A program made the position numbers and the translations under genes. Positions 1-13,524 of a DNA stretch of 64,000 nucleotides are shown piece after piece. Within the stretch, counting starts at the first letter, position 1, and every line of letters starts with the position of its first letter. The stretch covers positions 1,479,501 to 1,543,500 of the forward strand of contig JBAMJR010000013.1 in NCBI GenBank assembly GCA_038501785.1, in the 5' to 3' direction. The notes under the pieces were generated by a model. That model did not search any database, had not been told where the DNA came from, and was given only the letters and a program-made list of their open reading frames with translations. Origin of the DNA: Myoxocephalus aenaeus. Taxonomy: Eukaryota; Chordata; Actinopteri; Perciformes; Cottidae.

Positions 1-50
1 AATGCTTGGAGAGCACAGCTCTCCTACAGAATAGGTTGTGACACACAGCG

Positions 51-104
51 CACGGCTAACTGCACGGCTAACTGCACGGCTAACTGCACGGCTAACTGCA
101 CGGC
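51..104. repeat. 12-bp minisatellite, about 4.5 copies
   Basis: The unit CACGGCTAACTG is repeated four times without change, with a partial fifth copy. It lies in the presumed kdm6a intron 5 and has no visible function. Confidence 0.9.
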
Positions 105-2097
105 GAGCAGAGAACGCCTCCCTCTAGAAAAGGGCACCCAACGGCAAAACAATGGCTCCATTTGAGATTTTCATGGGATTAAATGTTCCACATTAACATT
201 TGCAGGTGACATCGTCTTGCAGCGGCGCTCGTTTTGGATGGATTTCAATAATGGAACAAACAAATGTTCATTCCTAATACCGTCACGAGCGCCCGTGGAC
301 AGCGTTTCTCCCGGTGAGCGCCGTTTGACAGCTCAGCATTCCCTCTGGGCCTCAGGGTGACGTAATCCCTCCTGGTGAACCCAACTTGACACGCTGCTAC
401 CCTTCCCCCCACTAATACATTCCACAGGCTTTCAGTGATGGCGACATACAAACTTGGCAGGGCAACAACACAAGAGGCCTTCAAGGTCACGGATGAGGTA
501 GCGGGGGCGGCAGTAGGAAAAACAGAGGGGAAAGGTCACCGCGGGTCGGCGGAGGACGAGGGAGGTTTCGGGACCTGGAGGGGGGGGGAAGCGGTTCGGT
601 TCGGAAACAGCGCGGACGTGTTCTACTAGCTTGTTGCCGGAGTAAACAGCGTAAAGTTTAGTTTACTCTCCCTGTAGTAGAGCTGACACAAGGTGCAGGC
701 GCCAGAAAATGATGTAATCATTTGGTAACGGCCATGTGAGCAGAGCTAAAAATCTACATTAGAGTAAATATTTCGCCAGCCAAATCAAGTTTTCAGGATA
801 CTTTTGTTCTATTATAATGCATTTAATAGTTGACCCCTTTCTTAACAGGCCTTGTATAAAATGCAATGGTATGCCCATGAATACGAGCTATACGACATTA
901 CGATTGCTCCTCAGCATTGCGGAGGTTGCTTTATGGCGTTTCGTAAGTTACACTTGTTGTCCTCTTGCTTCTTCGCAGTACGTTTAGTTCGTACGCCCTC
1001 TGGCGCTTCAGAGAATAATGCAACCGACAGCGGCGTGCGCATTAACGCCTTGGTGCGTGATCCTAGCTCGCGTCTGCAGAGGCTGGCGCTACGGTGCCAG
1101 GCGCGGCTACAAACACAGCCTGACAGAAATTAAATGGGGAAACGTGCCCTAAATTGTGCAGCCTGCGCCCAATCCCGAGCTGTATAATAGAGTTCAAGGC
1201 ACAGTCTCTAAAAAAGTGCAATTGTCGTCTCTAATCAATGTCATCAGCCAGTAGTATACACACACAACAAGTGGAGTTAAGTGGTAAACCAAGTAAGAAC
1301 AAAGTTAAATCTCCACAAACATAACATTTTGCGTGTGCCGAGGGAGACGACTGAAACGTTGACGCCTCACTTTTTGCAAACGTGATGTAATTGAAAGAAA
1401 AACATTATGTTGCTCGTCAAGCCGTCCAGCTGTTAGTGGTACGTGAAAACATTTTTTTTATTTAAAGGCCGTTAGTAAAGCTGTCAAAGGCAGTGATGCT
1501 CTGGTCCCTATGGGGCAGAGAGATGGAGCTCACTGCACATGAGGTGGTACCAAAATGGCCCCTCTGAATCTGTACGATTCAAAAGAACACGTTGGACAAA
1601 CACAGTCCCCCTCGGGAAACTCAGCCCCCGGTGGGTAAAGCGCTCGCCTGGGCCTCTACTGAGCAGACCGGGTCAACATCAGAACGACAACGACGTTTAA
1701 AATGAACGCCGTGATCTCAAATCTCAAAAGACTCGGCTTAAGACTACGAAAACAGAGCAAAGAAAGGTTCTGTTGTGGTGAGCTTAACAAAGCGGAGAAG
1801 AAAAAGAAAAAAAAGGCAGACAGTAAATGCCGGGGCAGCAACTCCAGTTTGACGGACTGGGAGACGTCTCTTCCATCACTACTACTTTGGCTGCAGGGTT
1901 CATTGGAGGACACTTCAGTACGTGCGACGCTTACCATACAAAAATCGGTAGTCGTCGTGTTTTGAGCCGTCACACAAACGGATCTCCCTGCTGCCGTTCT
2001 CATGTGATGGATGTCTCAGCTCCTCACTTCTTGGTAAAACAACAACAGCAACCCCAGTGCACGCCATGGGGGACCACCAATAATATGCACTCTCAAA

Positions 2098-2420
2098 TAC
2101 CGTACTTTTCGGGTTATAAGCCGCTCCTACGGCTGATCAGTGTCCCCGCTGTAGCAAGCTAGTAGCGCTGCTAGCTAGCGCTTCTGCTGCTACCGGCCAC
2201 TGCTGCTGCTACTGCCCGCTGCTGCTGCTACTGCCCGCGTCCCCTCTGCCCAAGTCGGGTGTCGAGCCTGGTCCCGCTACCTTCGGTGGTTTTCAGGGAG
2301 CTAGCGGAAGTTAGCGGAGAAGTGACGGAGCGCTAGCAGGAGCCCCAGCTGGCTACAGCGGGGAGCTGTCGGGGACACTGACCGAAGGCAGTAGCGGCTT
2401 GTAACCCGAAAAGTACGGTA
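2098..2420. mobile_element. Short non-autonomous DNA transposon (MITE-like) with terminal inverted repeats
   Basis: The ends are inverted copies of each other. The left end starts TACCGTACTTTTCGGGTTAT and continues through AAGCCGCT and a GTGTCCCCGCTGTAGC block. The right end is its reverse complement with a few changes and small gaps. The terminal TA on both sides could be the duplicated target site. The 323-bp body is GC-rich with GCT/CTG triplets and GCTAGC motifs, and has no reading frame for a transposase. It must have been moved by an enzyme encoded elsewhere. I do not assign a superfamily with confidence. Confidence 0.7.
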
Positions 2421-3616
2421 GTAGGAAACGCTGAACGACCCTGTATCTCTTCTGAGAAGTCATAAAAGAGTCAAAAGCAGCAACGATTGTTTGAGCATAT
2501 AACCAGCAAATCAATCACGACTGTCGTTGAACGAGCGCCGCGCTCCCAGTTGCATCGAAAATGCAAAACGACAATCAGGTAAGCCGTTGTAGAACTTCTT
2601 ATTTGCAGAAGTCATATTGCAACTGCTGCACAGGAATTGTCCTCCGGATAAATTATACAATCTCATCTTAGAGACAACACATTCCCTGATGCCTTTTCCT
2701 GCTCATTAACTCCGTGAATGAAAGCAGCCTTCAGCCTGGAAAGAAATCTCACTTGTAGCGCACATGACCACAAACTAATTTGCCTAGGAGAGTAAAGGAG
2801 AGCTAAGGTCCTAGCTCTCCTTGTGGATCTTCAGTTTGTCTCTCTTCTTACTTCCAGGGCTTTAATTAGGCATAGAAATGAGATCCTCATCTTCAATTCT
2901 GCCGTGACAAAGTTCAGAGAGCCGACGGAATTCAATAACACAGATGTTTCAAGGGTCTAACTGAAACGGGACTCGTGATCCATGAACAGGACTACTGGTG
3001 GACTCGGCCCTTACAGATGAACCCCACAACCAGGGGAAGCCATGAAGTTGACAAGAATCAATACAAGAGGAATCTTTGAATTACGTTTAACCTAGCAAAC
3101 CTTCCGGGGGAACCGGCTAGCTTCGACCACAACGAGAAAATACTACAGCTCCAAATTTGTTGCGTTTAGATATTGTATCTTGTTCGCTAGTTAGCAATAC
3201 GTCAGAGAACAGCACTGTGTCTTCACCATTAGACCTAGCCGCTGATTGCCGGTAAAGAGCTGACATTTCATCTGACTGCTAGTTCAGCCACAATGGTTTA
3301 CTTTTGAATGTGTAAACCATTGAAATAAACACATACAATATGTATAATACACAATACATATGTAACTACAAGAGCTGTGGAGGAATTTCAAGGCATAGTT
3401 TAGGAAGCAAGGCTTGCAGTTTCCCCCCCCCCCGTTTACAATATTTGTGCTAAGCTAGGCTAATCACATTCTGGAGCCCACTCTCACCCGACCAGAGGTA
3501 AGAAAGCAGTATTTCTTTGAGATAGCGTAAACCTTTGATTAGCCATTACCAAAGACAATAATCATTTAAAACTGAATGACGCCATGCATGCAATGAGGTT
3601 CATTAAAAGCACTTAC

Positions 3617-6600
3617 CACTGAAATGCGTTGTAATGGAAGTAAACCATGCCAAGGCCATATAAAAAGGCAGCATTCTGGGAAAAAGAAAGTGTTGGAAAG
3701 TTGTTAAAAACAGAAGTATAAAACCTCTTCAGCACATTGTAATGAGTATTGTTCACAACTTGGTAAGGAGCTACAAGCTAGCAGGTATAAACGTGATGTG
3801 TCATCACATATTTATCAAGAGTGTATGTTCATTACATACATCTGCACCAATTAAGAGCTACACCCAAAATTATATATTCATTAATTTCTTTGCTTGATAA
3901 CTTTTACAATATTGGTATACCAATTTTGTTATTCAGTCAAGAAACGGTTTTCTAGTAGAAGAAGCCATTCAAGACAACCTGCTAACCCAATGCTAGTGAA
4001 CCAATTTGAGAATTCAACTCTTGACATATGCAGTACAGGTCAATTTATTTTCCTCGGTGAAAGCCCCCTAAACAATTGTTTCAACCAATCAAGACGAAAG
4101 GACTGACCAACATATCTCACGGTATCGATGAACATAATAGGATAACGACAAAGACATATGGGACCAATCAATGTCACCAGAATTACATTATACCCTGTTG
4201 AAGATCAACAATAAAGACATTTCAATCAATACAAAACGAGTATTGCTTTTTTCTTTCATTTCTTTGTAAACAAGTGACCATTGAGTCAGCGTCCGCTGTT
4301 ACCACGTCACACGCTATGGTGTGTAGCAAGTGGGCAGTTCAATTGGATTTTCCTTTCTTTTAAAAAAAAGTAAATGAACAATCAGATAACCAGCATAAAA
4401 CATCATGCAAAGATTAGAGTAGCGAGAGATTCAGCCGGTGAGAAACACCAACACACTCAGTATAAATCAATGCCTTTTCCATTATCAGCATTATTATGTT
4501 GACACATCTTTCCTGTCCTTAAAGTATTCCTCTCCCAGTTAGACCCCTATTTGGTTAACCACCCCTATCCTGGCCAATAAAAGCACTGTGTTTTTTTTTC
4601 CTCCATCACTACTGCTACCAAGAGAAGTCTGCTGCACCGCACCATTATCTAGCGGAGGGTAGGACCGCACACCCTCACTTCACTGTGGCAATCTGTAACT
4701 CGGAGCACCCCAAAGCTGTCAGGTCCGATCGCAATCCAACCCTCAGCACCTCCGTTTAACGGTTATCAAAACACTGAGGCATCAAAGTAAGACAGGCCTA
4801 TTCCCCCCACAGAGAGAGAGCAGGCTGACCGCCATCGTATCACAGCTGATTGGACAATTTAACTCCAGGAACTGTAGGCAATCTAAACCGAGGCAAATAT
4901 TTTCTGCAAAGAAAATTCTAAAACATCGTCACATCCACAGTATTAGATCACATCCTCATAAAAGGTCATATGCAGCAAAGCCCATTGGAATGACACATGC
5001 TCCAATATTAAAGAAAGTAAAGACTCTCTGCTCAGGTTGAAGGTGGGCTGGTGCTTTGATGGGAATGTATCATCATCATCATCATAATCACAAATAATCA
5101 TCTATCAATGGGAATGATAAAAGAAGCAACGTGTCCCGACCCAACAGGTTCAACAAAGCTAACAGGAAGAAGTCGCTCGATTGGTCTCAGACAGATTATC
5201 TGAAAACCTGTATGGTGTACTGTGTGCTGGGAAGTGGTAGAAACCGTCAGAGCCCTTGAAGGATCACATGGGATCTGAACTACTTTAGCATTCCCTTTAA
5301 GTTGTGCATTCGCCCTGATCCATAGGCCAGTTTTGGGGAAACTCTCTGCAGAAGGATGATGCGACACTTTACATTACGCATCAAATGCTCACTACTCTTT
5401 TCTTTAAAAAAAAAAAAAAAAAAGGCGGAGCTTCGGTAGTGTGCGATCACTGGCTGTGAGCACATCTGCAGCTGCTCTGCCTGGTCGAAGTGGTTGTTGC
5501 TCGGTCCACGGCTGCAGTGGTGGTTGAATCTATGATGCAACGCATCTGGCTACGGCGGCTGTACTGCGATTGCGCTCAGCATTGGCCCGAGGAAGCATAA
5601 AACGCAGTAGTTCAGCGATACGACGCTCGGCCAGCATGACCACGTCAACAACCAAAGCACCGCCAACGGCTGCAGCCGCAATTACAGCGACAGTTCGTCT
5701 CAACCAGCAGTCGGTGAGAGAGCTGGGCTACCGAACTCTGCTAGTTATGCATCTAGCTGCAATCATATTTTTTTTCCCTTCTATGACTTAATACTATATC
5801 ATAATATAGATCAGCCTTTATTCTATGGATCAAAAGGAATGCAAACGTATTCAGAGGTAACCACAAACTTGTGGGGTACCGCTAAATAAATCGATAATTT
5901 TTTATTTTAATTTTAATTTCCACCGTGACCTTTTGGGGTCTTTGTAGGAACACGTTTCAAAGTCACCGTATGAACATGTAGCAGCATGCAAGAGAAACAA
6001 GTAGAGCCTGACCGACCAACTGTCAATTCAGCAGCAACTTGCAACCGCCAATGTGGTCCATTCCTGGGGTCCACATGGGCTGCTCTTGTTTACTATCAAC
6101 CTGAAGATTTGCATTATCGTGAAGCCCTAACGCACAGAGTTGGCAACCCGCCACTCTTGAGACTCTGTGGCTGTACACCGGCCTCACTTCGCGCACATAA
6201 TATACAGGCCTTCTCCGTGGCCTTACATGCACTCAACAGTACAACACATCCATGCGTCCTAAAGAAATAAATAAATAGAACGGGCTGACAACCAGCCCAA
6301 CCTTCTTGTGTGCACAGCACTCAAGCAACAGTACAGGAGTCCACTTGGTCTGCATTCCAGGTGTTGTTGCTCTAACAGTTTTTAGGATAGTAGTTTGTTC
6401 CCCCCCCCCCCCCCCCCCATTGTGGGTAATGCAGTACTTCTCCATGACCTTGTAAATGAAATGTGTTTAAAAAAAAAAAAAAAAAAACAACAGGAACATA
6501 TACTCCAAAACTGACTGCTCTGACTTCTGACTCCAGTTGGGTGTACACTTCAATGGACTATTTTTTCGAATGAAGAGACACAAAACCCTAAAATAGTTAT

Positions 6601-9600
6601 TGTAGCATTAGATGTTTTATAGCAACTCACCTTCCAGTAGTCTTGCTGTAAACTGAAGTACCTCTGGTATGCAGATAATGCTGAGAAAATGGTGCGATGA
6701 AGCAAAGAATGTGACACAGAAAGAGGAGAGACACACAGAAGGAGAGAGTGAACCGTTAGTGACAATGTTAAAAACTCAAGATATTCAACTCAGCTACACT
6801 TTAGCAGGAAGGTTGTCCAGACAAGGACGCAATGTCAAATCAGAATAATCCTCTGTCAGAAGCTTTTAGCAGTGGAAACCAAAAGTATGAGTGTAGAAAA
6901 CAAGAGACAACGCCGCACATCAAATGACTAATGAAAAAATAAAAGATCAATTGTTTGTTCATTTGGATCTCCATTAGCTTACACAAAGTGGTCCCTCAGC
7001 TCCACATAGAAATACACTTTTTTATCAATAAAACTAGAAAAGGCACAACACTCAAAATTATATAAAAAAAAATAAAAAAAAAGGACAGAAAATAACCAAA
7101 TGATCCTGCAGATATTTAGAGACAGTCTGTAAAAAAAAAAAAAAACAGGCAGGAGGATTTACACATCGAGACTCACCTTTTTGATAGTCCTCCAGCAGGA
7201 GGTTAAAGTGGCCCAGCTGGCAGAAAATGTCAGGGTCCACTTTCCCCTCTGCTTTCAGGATGAGGGCATCGTAGCAGCGAACAGCCTAAACCAAAGAGTT
7301 TAGAGTTAAAAGGGGCGCTTACGCAGCTGCAATGAACGATACAGATTGAAATGGTTGAAAGATCCTATGCATATTACACAAAAAAACATTACGTTATAAA
7401 AGGGTCGATGTGACCGACAGCCTAGGTTTTTTTAGAGGCGATCACACACAGCTGACGATATACTACCAACGGGATGCTTTTTCAAGTCGTCTTTGTTTGC
7501 ATAGCACCAACTGAATGCCCAAACACAGACCTCGTCAGTGAGCGTTTAAACAACGTCTAAACAAATGACTCTTGCTAGCCCACACGGCAGCCACTGAAGA
7601 GGAATGATTAGGGAGTGTGCACATCTGTCTGCGAGACACAACATTATTATGTTGAATGCAATATGCCATAATATTAAAACAAATATTTAGACGAGTAAAC
7701 AAAATTGGGTCTTTTTGTGTCGAATAGAGCATTGACTTCAGCGTATGCTATTCTTGTTGAGCTCTGCCATCACTGAAACAAAATAAACACCAACTACACA
7801 TTTCTAAAAAATCAAATGATTCAGAAATGTATTTGTCATAAGTGTGAAGGCCTACGGCAAAAGGACTGAGTAAAATGAAATCAGTGCACTGCGACATACC
7901 GATTCTAGAACAGTACTGTATGTATGACCGTACATTCTATTCTTCATTCATTCTGAAGACACCCAGACCTTGTAGCATTAAGAATATGTTTGCATTTGAA
8001 ACATGAGAAATGATGAACTTGGGTAGCTAGTAATACTAAAGAAGATAAAGATAGATCTCTCTCTCTCATATGGATCCTGCACCATTGCCACGTTCAGTCA
8101 TTTAGTTATAGACGTCTGTGATGCTCATGCAAGGACTGCTTGCAGAAGCAATGATCATGTTTCTTATGTTTGACTCTTGTTTTGAAGAAGTTGCAAGTAA
8201 CATCTGATCGTTCTGAATGACACAGCATTTACAGCTTGAATAAACCATTAGGCACGTTAATTTGAAGCACATGCAAATGCTCTTCGGCCATGTGAAACAG
8301 ACAAACTATTGCGTACTTTAACGAGCAAGGTCTTTGAACAACAGTTTAAAATATTTATTTTTCAGATTTGTTTGCATCTTTTTACAAAATTTACTCTGGC
8401 TCTTTATCACAAAACTTTAGACAAATGTCTCGGACCTTTACGCAGAGCAAAAAACATTCATGAATGACACGGTGTTATTTTAAAAAAGTCATTTTGAAAT
8501 GCATATCTTTACAAAGGACAATATATTTTTAAGTGACGAGATGAACCCCAGTTGGGCTTGTAATAAAACATGCACGCATCATTCTTCGCTGGAAAGCCTA
8601 CGGCATTGACTTTAATATAAACATCAATGTTGCATTTTATGTTATGAGAAGTCTTTGCTGAAACAATCAAACTCAAATCCTTTTGCGGCTTAACTGTACC
8701 TCGAGCTTCTCGTAAGGAAAGGCATAATCATTTACAAATATGCCTTTTCCCACACACTTCCATGCAGCAGATAGCAAGCATGCATTATTACACGGCTGAA
8801 GCGCTGGCATAATGCCATGCATATGAATTTGTGACACAGGGGGTTAGGTACACCCTGCAGAGACTTTGTGTGATTCAGCAAATTAAACAACACACATGCA
8901 ATAATAATAAATATTATATTGGGATGGCACTTAAATGAATGGAGTTATGTGTCAGTTCAAACAGTACCTCATGGTGAACTAATACTCTCCCTTCCCCCCA
9001 CATTTTTAAAATGGAATAATCCAGAGAGAGGATGTAAAGGGGAAATTCGCATCAATATTGAATTATGCCACAAAATAATTGAATGTGGCTTATGCATGTG
9101 AATGTTTTAACGAAGAAAAAAACCCACCATCACATCATATACTTGTAACGTTATCGTACTGGGCAGGTCTGTATGTGTTGGCCAGGTATCCAGCAGAGTA
9201 TGGAAGGCACTGACAGCAATTTAAACAAATTTAAACACATTTGTCTGTGCCTCATCAGAAAGTGCACGCTTAAAACACGTTACCAGCCAGCCCCTTGCTT
9301 AGGAAGCCACATGTTGAAGCCACAGATCAAACACAAGCGGCGTAACGCTGCAACACTGGCTGCACCAGCCCGGCGACGTGTGCACCTACAGCGCTACACA
9401 CACACACACACACACACACGCTGAAGTTAACGGACTGGCTTCCGCTTTTGTAATTGGTCATCTTTGTTTCCAACAATGAACGCCTTCGTCGTGCGGCTTC
9501 TTTTTTTTTTTTTTTTTTTTTTGCAAATGGTGATTAGCTTAGCAGCCATTGCTAGTTAGCTAGCATAACGTCCCCGTCCCCCCCACCACCCCCCGCCATC

Positions 9601-10863
9601 TTGGACCAAGTCTACCAGCCATTATTTATTTGTAAACCCTGGTTTGTGTGCGTTTCCCCCTCGTTAGTGTCAGTTGTTGTGGCTGTGCAGAGTTAGCTGT
9701 GTGTGTGTGTGTCAGCGAGGAGGGAGGAAACCCGCCGGGCAGCTGTCCGCTACACGCTCGACCCCAAACTCTCTCGCTAGCAGCCCTTATACCGAGGACG
9801 GGACGGACGGTTCAATGGGATAACCAACTAGTTGTGTCACTTTAATGCCCCTCCTCTCGTGGAGGAAAGTGTGCATTTATTTACCCCTCGTCCGAGGCCC
9901 ACTGTCACACTTTTTGAAAGCGACATATAACAGTTGGGCGACAAGGTGTTAACACATCCCGACCAACGTTATACAGCGAGCAAGCAAAGTAACAGCAGTC
10001 TGAACAACAACGTGCTTTCTTCCCATACACAGACACACACATACCTCCCTCTCCAGGCCCATTGTGTTTAAAGCGATATAACAAAACACGTTTCCAACAG
10101 TCTGTACAAAGCGAACGTTGGAAACGTCGCTCTTCAACCGATAACACCACCGATTTTGTTTTGTCCTTCATATATCGTTTGTGCTAGTTTAATATTAATA
10201 CACATCACGTTACATGTACCGGAGCCGTTTTATTATGCGTTGATCAGCTTATGTGTAAATACAACGTCCACAAGTGAAAGGCTTTTTTCCCCCCTTTCTT
10301 TTTTATTGAACAGTCAGCCGTTGGTTCAGCTTCAAAGTTGTGGAAATTGAGGCTCGTGTGTGTCGCGTGCTAGCGAGGGAGCCGTTTGGGAGGTCTGTGT
10401 CACTTCTTTCAGGTGGGATGCGCACTAATCAGAGGAGCTGTGTTCCTATTCTGTGGCATACCTTTAACAGCAAGGCCTTCGTTCTGGCGCCATCTTCTTG
10501 AAGCCTATGAAATCCAAACAGTGAACTGCAAGTAGAGGACAGACAACACACAGGCGGTTCCGTGTTACTTGGGGGGGGTGGGGAGGAGGGGGGAAGTCAT
10601 TTGTTTATTTAAAACTGCACGTAGAACAATATGTTTTGTCTAAAAAAAAAAAGAAGAAGTGGGTGAGACTGTTTACATAGCAGATCGTCTAACCTGTCAG
10701 TTCCGACCAAGCTCTCTTTTTCTGGCGCTGTTAGCTTCGGAAAGTCCTCTTCGATACCAGTCGCTGTTCCCGACGCCATTTTCTCCTCGTCATTACCAGC
10801 AACGCCGAGACTCCGGGCGGCAGCAGATGCGGCGGCGGTGAGCGACACTCCGCACGATTTCAT
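3617..10863 (-). CDS. kdm6a: Lysine-specific demethylase 6A (UTX), exons 1-5, gene continues past the left edge
   Basis: Coding exons on the minus strand are 10863-10694, 10525-10462, 7285-7177, 6680-6631 and 3675-3617. All have AG/GT borders and matching phases (452 coding nt). The product begins [16 protein letters not shown], matching the start of vertebrate KDM6A. It continues with [66 protein letters not shown] and [20 protein letters not shown]. These are the N-terminal tail and the first tetratricopeptide (TPR) repeats. KDM6A is a nuclear Fe(II)/2-oxoglutarate dioxygenase that removes methyl groups from H3K27 within MLL3/MLL4 complexes. The TPRs bind partners, and the JmjC catalytic domain is not in this window. 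The frame is open for 40 codons before the chosen ATG, with another ATG at 10983. I chose 10863 because it matches the family start. The neighbour fundc1 is divergent, as in other vertebrates. Confidence 0.95.
9480..9860 (-). promoter_or_regulatory. GC-rich, promoter-like patch in kdm6a intron 2 with a YY1-type site
   Basis: The stretch follows a poly-T run and is richer in G+C and CpG than the surrounding intron. At 9593-9604 it has CCGCCATCTTGG, which on the kdm6a sense strand reads CCAAGATGGCGG, the classic YY1 motif in the orientation usual just downstream of a start site. This could mark an alternative kdm6a promoter, but I see no following exon with a clear donor. Confidence 0.3.
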
Positions 10864-11400
10864 GGGAAAGAAATGGGAAGATCGACGGGACCGAGTAACT
10901 CCGGCAAAACGCAGTAACAACGAAAGTGTTGCACAGCTAACGTTATCCAGGACTAAAACGGGGCGTAGCGTAATTCTTGCCAAATCCTCAAGGAAATGAT
11001 CCCTTCAAGTTACCTTCCGCACTCCTCATTGTACATCAAAACACAGCGTATATTCCAGTGCCAATTTATGCATGAAGTTGCTGTAATGTTGGGTTTTAGG
11101 AGTGAGGGTTACTTGGTAATGTCGCAAACTTCCCCAACCATCGGCTCAAAGTTGTTGTAATTGTGTCACATAGGCAAACGCACGCCGCCACTGTCGGCAC
11201 GCCCTCCGTTCACCTCGGCCAATCGGTGGCCGGCGTGTGCGGCCACGTGACGGTCTCCAGTTGATGTGTCGCGAACACGCGGGCGAACACGCGCACGCAC
11301 ACATCAATGTGTGCTTCTCAAGACCCGCCTCAAGGCCTGCGATTGGTTCCTCACGTTATATTATGATTACGTAACTGTATTGTAACGCAAACCTATTGGT
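10864..11400 (-). promoter_or_regulatory. kdm6a: kdm6a 5' UTR and CpG-rich promoter region
   Basis: Upstream of the start codon the sequence becomes CpG-rich, densest at 11165-11300. Read in the kdm6a direction there are CCAAT boxes at 11399-11395 and 11346-11342. A third, on the other strand, is at 11219-11223. A CACGTG E-box lies at 11244-11249. No TATA box stands out, as expected for a housekeeping-type promoter. The exact start site cannot be read from the sequence. Confidence 0.55.
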
Positions 11401-11436
11401 CATAATAGCTGTCACGTATGTTTGTTGCAACGTTGC

Positions 11437-11483
11437 ATAGATAGATAGATAGATAGATAGATAGACAGATAGATAGATAGATA
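11437..11483. repeat. (GATA)n microsatellite
   Basis: About eleven tetranucleotide units, interrupted once by GACA. It lies in the kdm6a-fundc1 intergenic gap. Confidence 0.95.
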
Positions 11484-13430
11484 ACAACTATATTTTATAT
11501 GAATTACTATATTACAAAACTGGTAATCCCAATTGCATTATTATACTATCAAGCAAGTTATGCACACTGTCCGGTCCGTTTTACATAAGAGTAATTCTTC
11601 AACTAATATATACAATAATATATTGTTTAAAAAAAAGAAAGTATTCTAACATTAAGAGGAAATGGTCATTTCCACCACACGACAATTAAACAAAATTATG
11701 AACGGGTTTTAGAAAATATGCTGTTTAGATACTTATGTATACATTTATTTATTGTAAAGATAATATTTGTACATTGTTTAGATTAACGTTTTCAACTGTT
11801 TCACTGAAGTCTTTCAGTCAATTTCTTACTTTGTACAATCATGAGTTTTCCAATTCTATACATTAAATTGGATTAGCATAATTGCCCAATTTTCAAAACT
11901 ACAAAATATTAATGTGATCGTGTTATTTTCGTAATATATTTGACTTTCAAATATGTCTTGTGATGATGAAATTGTTTGGCGTAAACAAGACTGTATTTAT
12001 TGCAAATGCAAACTTTGTTATTTAAACCTAATGCACAATAAATCAAATGTAAAAAAAAAGCTGCTTCTTTCTTGCTCCGATGTTCTGAAACCTTTGAGCA
12101 ATTCCAAAGGTTGGACTTAATAAACTTTTTATAATAATGTATTATCTAATATGCCACTATTGCCAGAGTAAGTAGAGCATCTTTGCTATCGCCTCACTGA
12201 CAGTTTATTTCTAATAAACAGAGGTAGAGAATTGAAGATTAAAATTGGAATTGCTCATGACATCACTATTGTTTTCTGGTTGATGATTGGTAAAGACCCC
12301 AAGGGAGGATGGCGTCATATAACTGTTTTGGCCAATCACAGAATAGCATTACAAATGGATGATATTAAAGGTTGGTAATCTGCTTCAGAAACATGTTTCT
12401 TATATTTGTTTAAATTATCATTACATCCCCACAGCATATAAAATATGGTTTCTTTGGCCGTTGCAGTCCAAAGCCTCCAATCATTACTTTCGGCCCTAAT
12501 GTAATGTCTTAACATCTGTGAGTAACACTGGCCATGTCTATTGTTCACATTCCTAATCAGAATTTGGGGGGAGTGGCTTTGGAGGGAGACCTCAATGGAT
12601 AGATGGGTTGTCCTGGATTTAGCAGCTTTTCGAGCTAACAGTAAGGGTTGGCAACACTGGACTGTTTTTTATGGGGTCAGATAATAAATAAATAAAATAG
12701 AGTGTACACTTGCTAGATTACCAACCCTATAGCTTTAAATGTATATAAGAGGTCCCACCCAAAGGGTGGATAGCAAGAGGAAGGCCTCACAATATAGGAA
12801 AGAGTAAGACTAAAGGCTTGGTGGAGATAAACCATTAACAAATCTCAATATCATTGATATTTTTCTTTCTTCTTTGGACTCTTTTTTTGGGTGAAATTCT
12901 GACGTAAATGCTTCAACAGGGACACCTGCAGGACAGGCGAGAAAGTGGTGGTGGGAGGCAGGGGCTCCTGCTGTCCTCTGCCGGGACTTGATCCCATCAG
13001 TTTGATGACAGGAGGTCCATCACACACAAGGTCCATCCCCATCCAGAGCCTGCAGTGATTGTTCGTCACAAATATTAAATTCAGTTTATTTTGTGTAGCC
13101 CAAAATTACAAATGTGACTCGGAGGGCTTTACAATCTGTACACATCTGACATCCCTGTCCCAGGACCTCACATTGGATCAGGAAAAACTCCCCCCCCCCA
13201 AAAAAAAACCAGAAACATTTAGTGGTAATACTAATAATTGTATTTACACAACACTTGGGAAGTTATTTCCAAATTGAAAGATTTACAGAATAAAACACAA
13301 TAATAAAATCAGAAAACCCATGCAGAATATATATATATATATGCATATTATATACTGTATATAAATGTTTATGTGACTTCTTGTGTATTCTATATAGCCT
13401 CTCGTCTCTATCTCGTCTCTATTGGAGCCC
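11484..13430. other. AT-rich kdm6a-fundc1 intergenic region with an acanthomorph interspersed repeat
   Basis: No exon was recognised. The segment at about 13077-13200 (TTTATTTTGTGTAGCCCAAA, then GAGGGCTTTACAATCTGTAC and a 'GATCAGGAAAAACTCCC' end) matches an interspersed repeat I remember as very common in acanthomorph fish. I do not assign its class. A short (AT)n run lies at 13327-13342. Confidence 0.55.
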
Positions 13431-13474
13431 CACAGATCTCAGATCAGTCGCAGGCGCAGTTCCTCTCTCAGAGG

Positions 13475-13483
13475 CCCCGCCCC
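13475..13483 (+). promoter_or_regulatory. GC box before fundc1
   Basis: CCCCGCCCC, an Sp1-type GC box, lies about 45 bp before the fundc1 start codon in a short GC-rich stretch. It probably belongs to the core promoter. Confidence 0.45.
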
Positions 13484-13524
13484 TTTCCCGGGTGGCATCT
13501 GAGGACACACCATCGCACTCCAAA

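Larger units (their letters stand above)
1..3616 (-). other. Presumed kdm6a intron 5 (partial), no exon recognised
   Basis: After the exon 5 donor the next kdm6a exon should encode a TPR segment beginning near AIKAFQEVLYVDP. I looked on the minus strand for this and for the following conserved residues and found nothing, so the rest of the gene should lie beyond the left edge. The stretch holds the 12-bp minisatellite, a short inverted-repeat element at 2098-2420 and homopolymer runs. A GC-richer patch at 960-1130 is open on the plus strand but resembles no protein I know. Confidence 0.6.

Noticed and set aside
852..1133. 93-aa plus-strand frame in a GC-richer patch
   Set aside because: No known homologue and no splice or promoter context. 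It lies in the kdm6a intron on the opposite strand.
1628..1680. tRNA-like GGTGGGTAAAGCGCTCGCC
   Set aside because: It resembles an A-box, but there is no B-box at the right distance and no cloverleaf, so neither a tRNA nor a tRNA-derived SINE is supported.
5570..5791. 73-aa plus-strand frame ending near a GTGAGA donor in kdm6a intron 4
   Set aside because: Ser/Thr/Ala-rich low-complexity sequence with no recognisable domain; the poly-A/poly-T tracts nearby suggest repeat-derived DNA.
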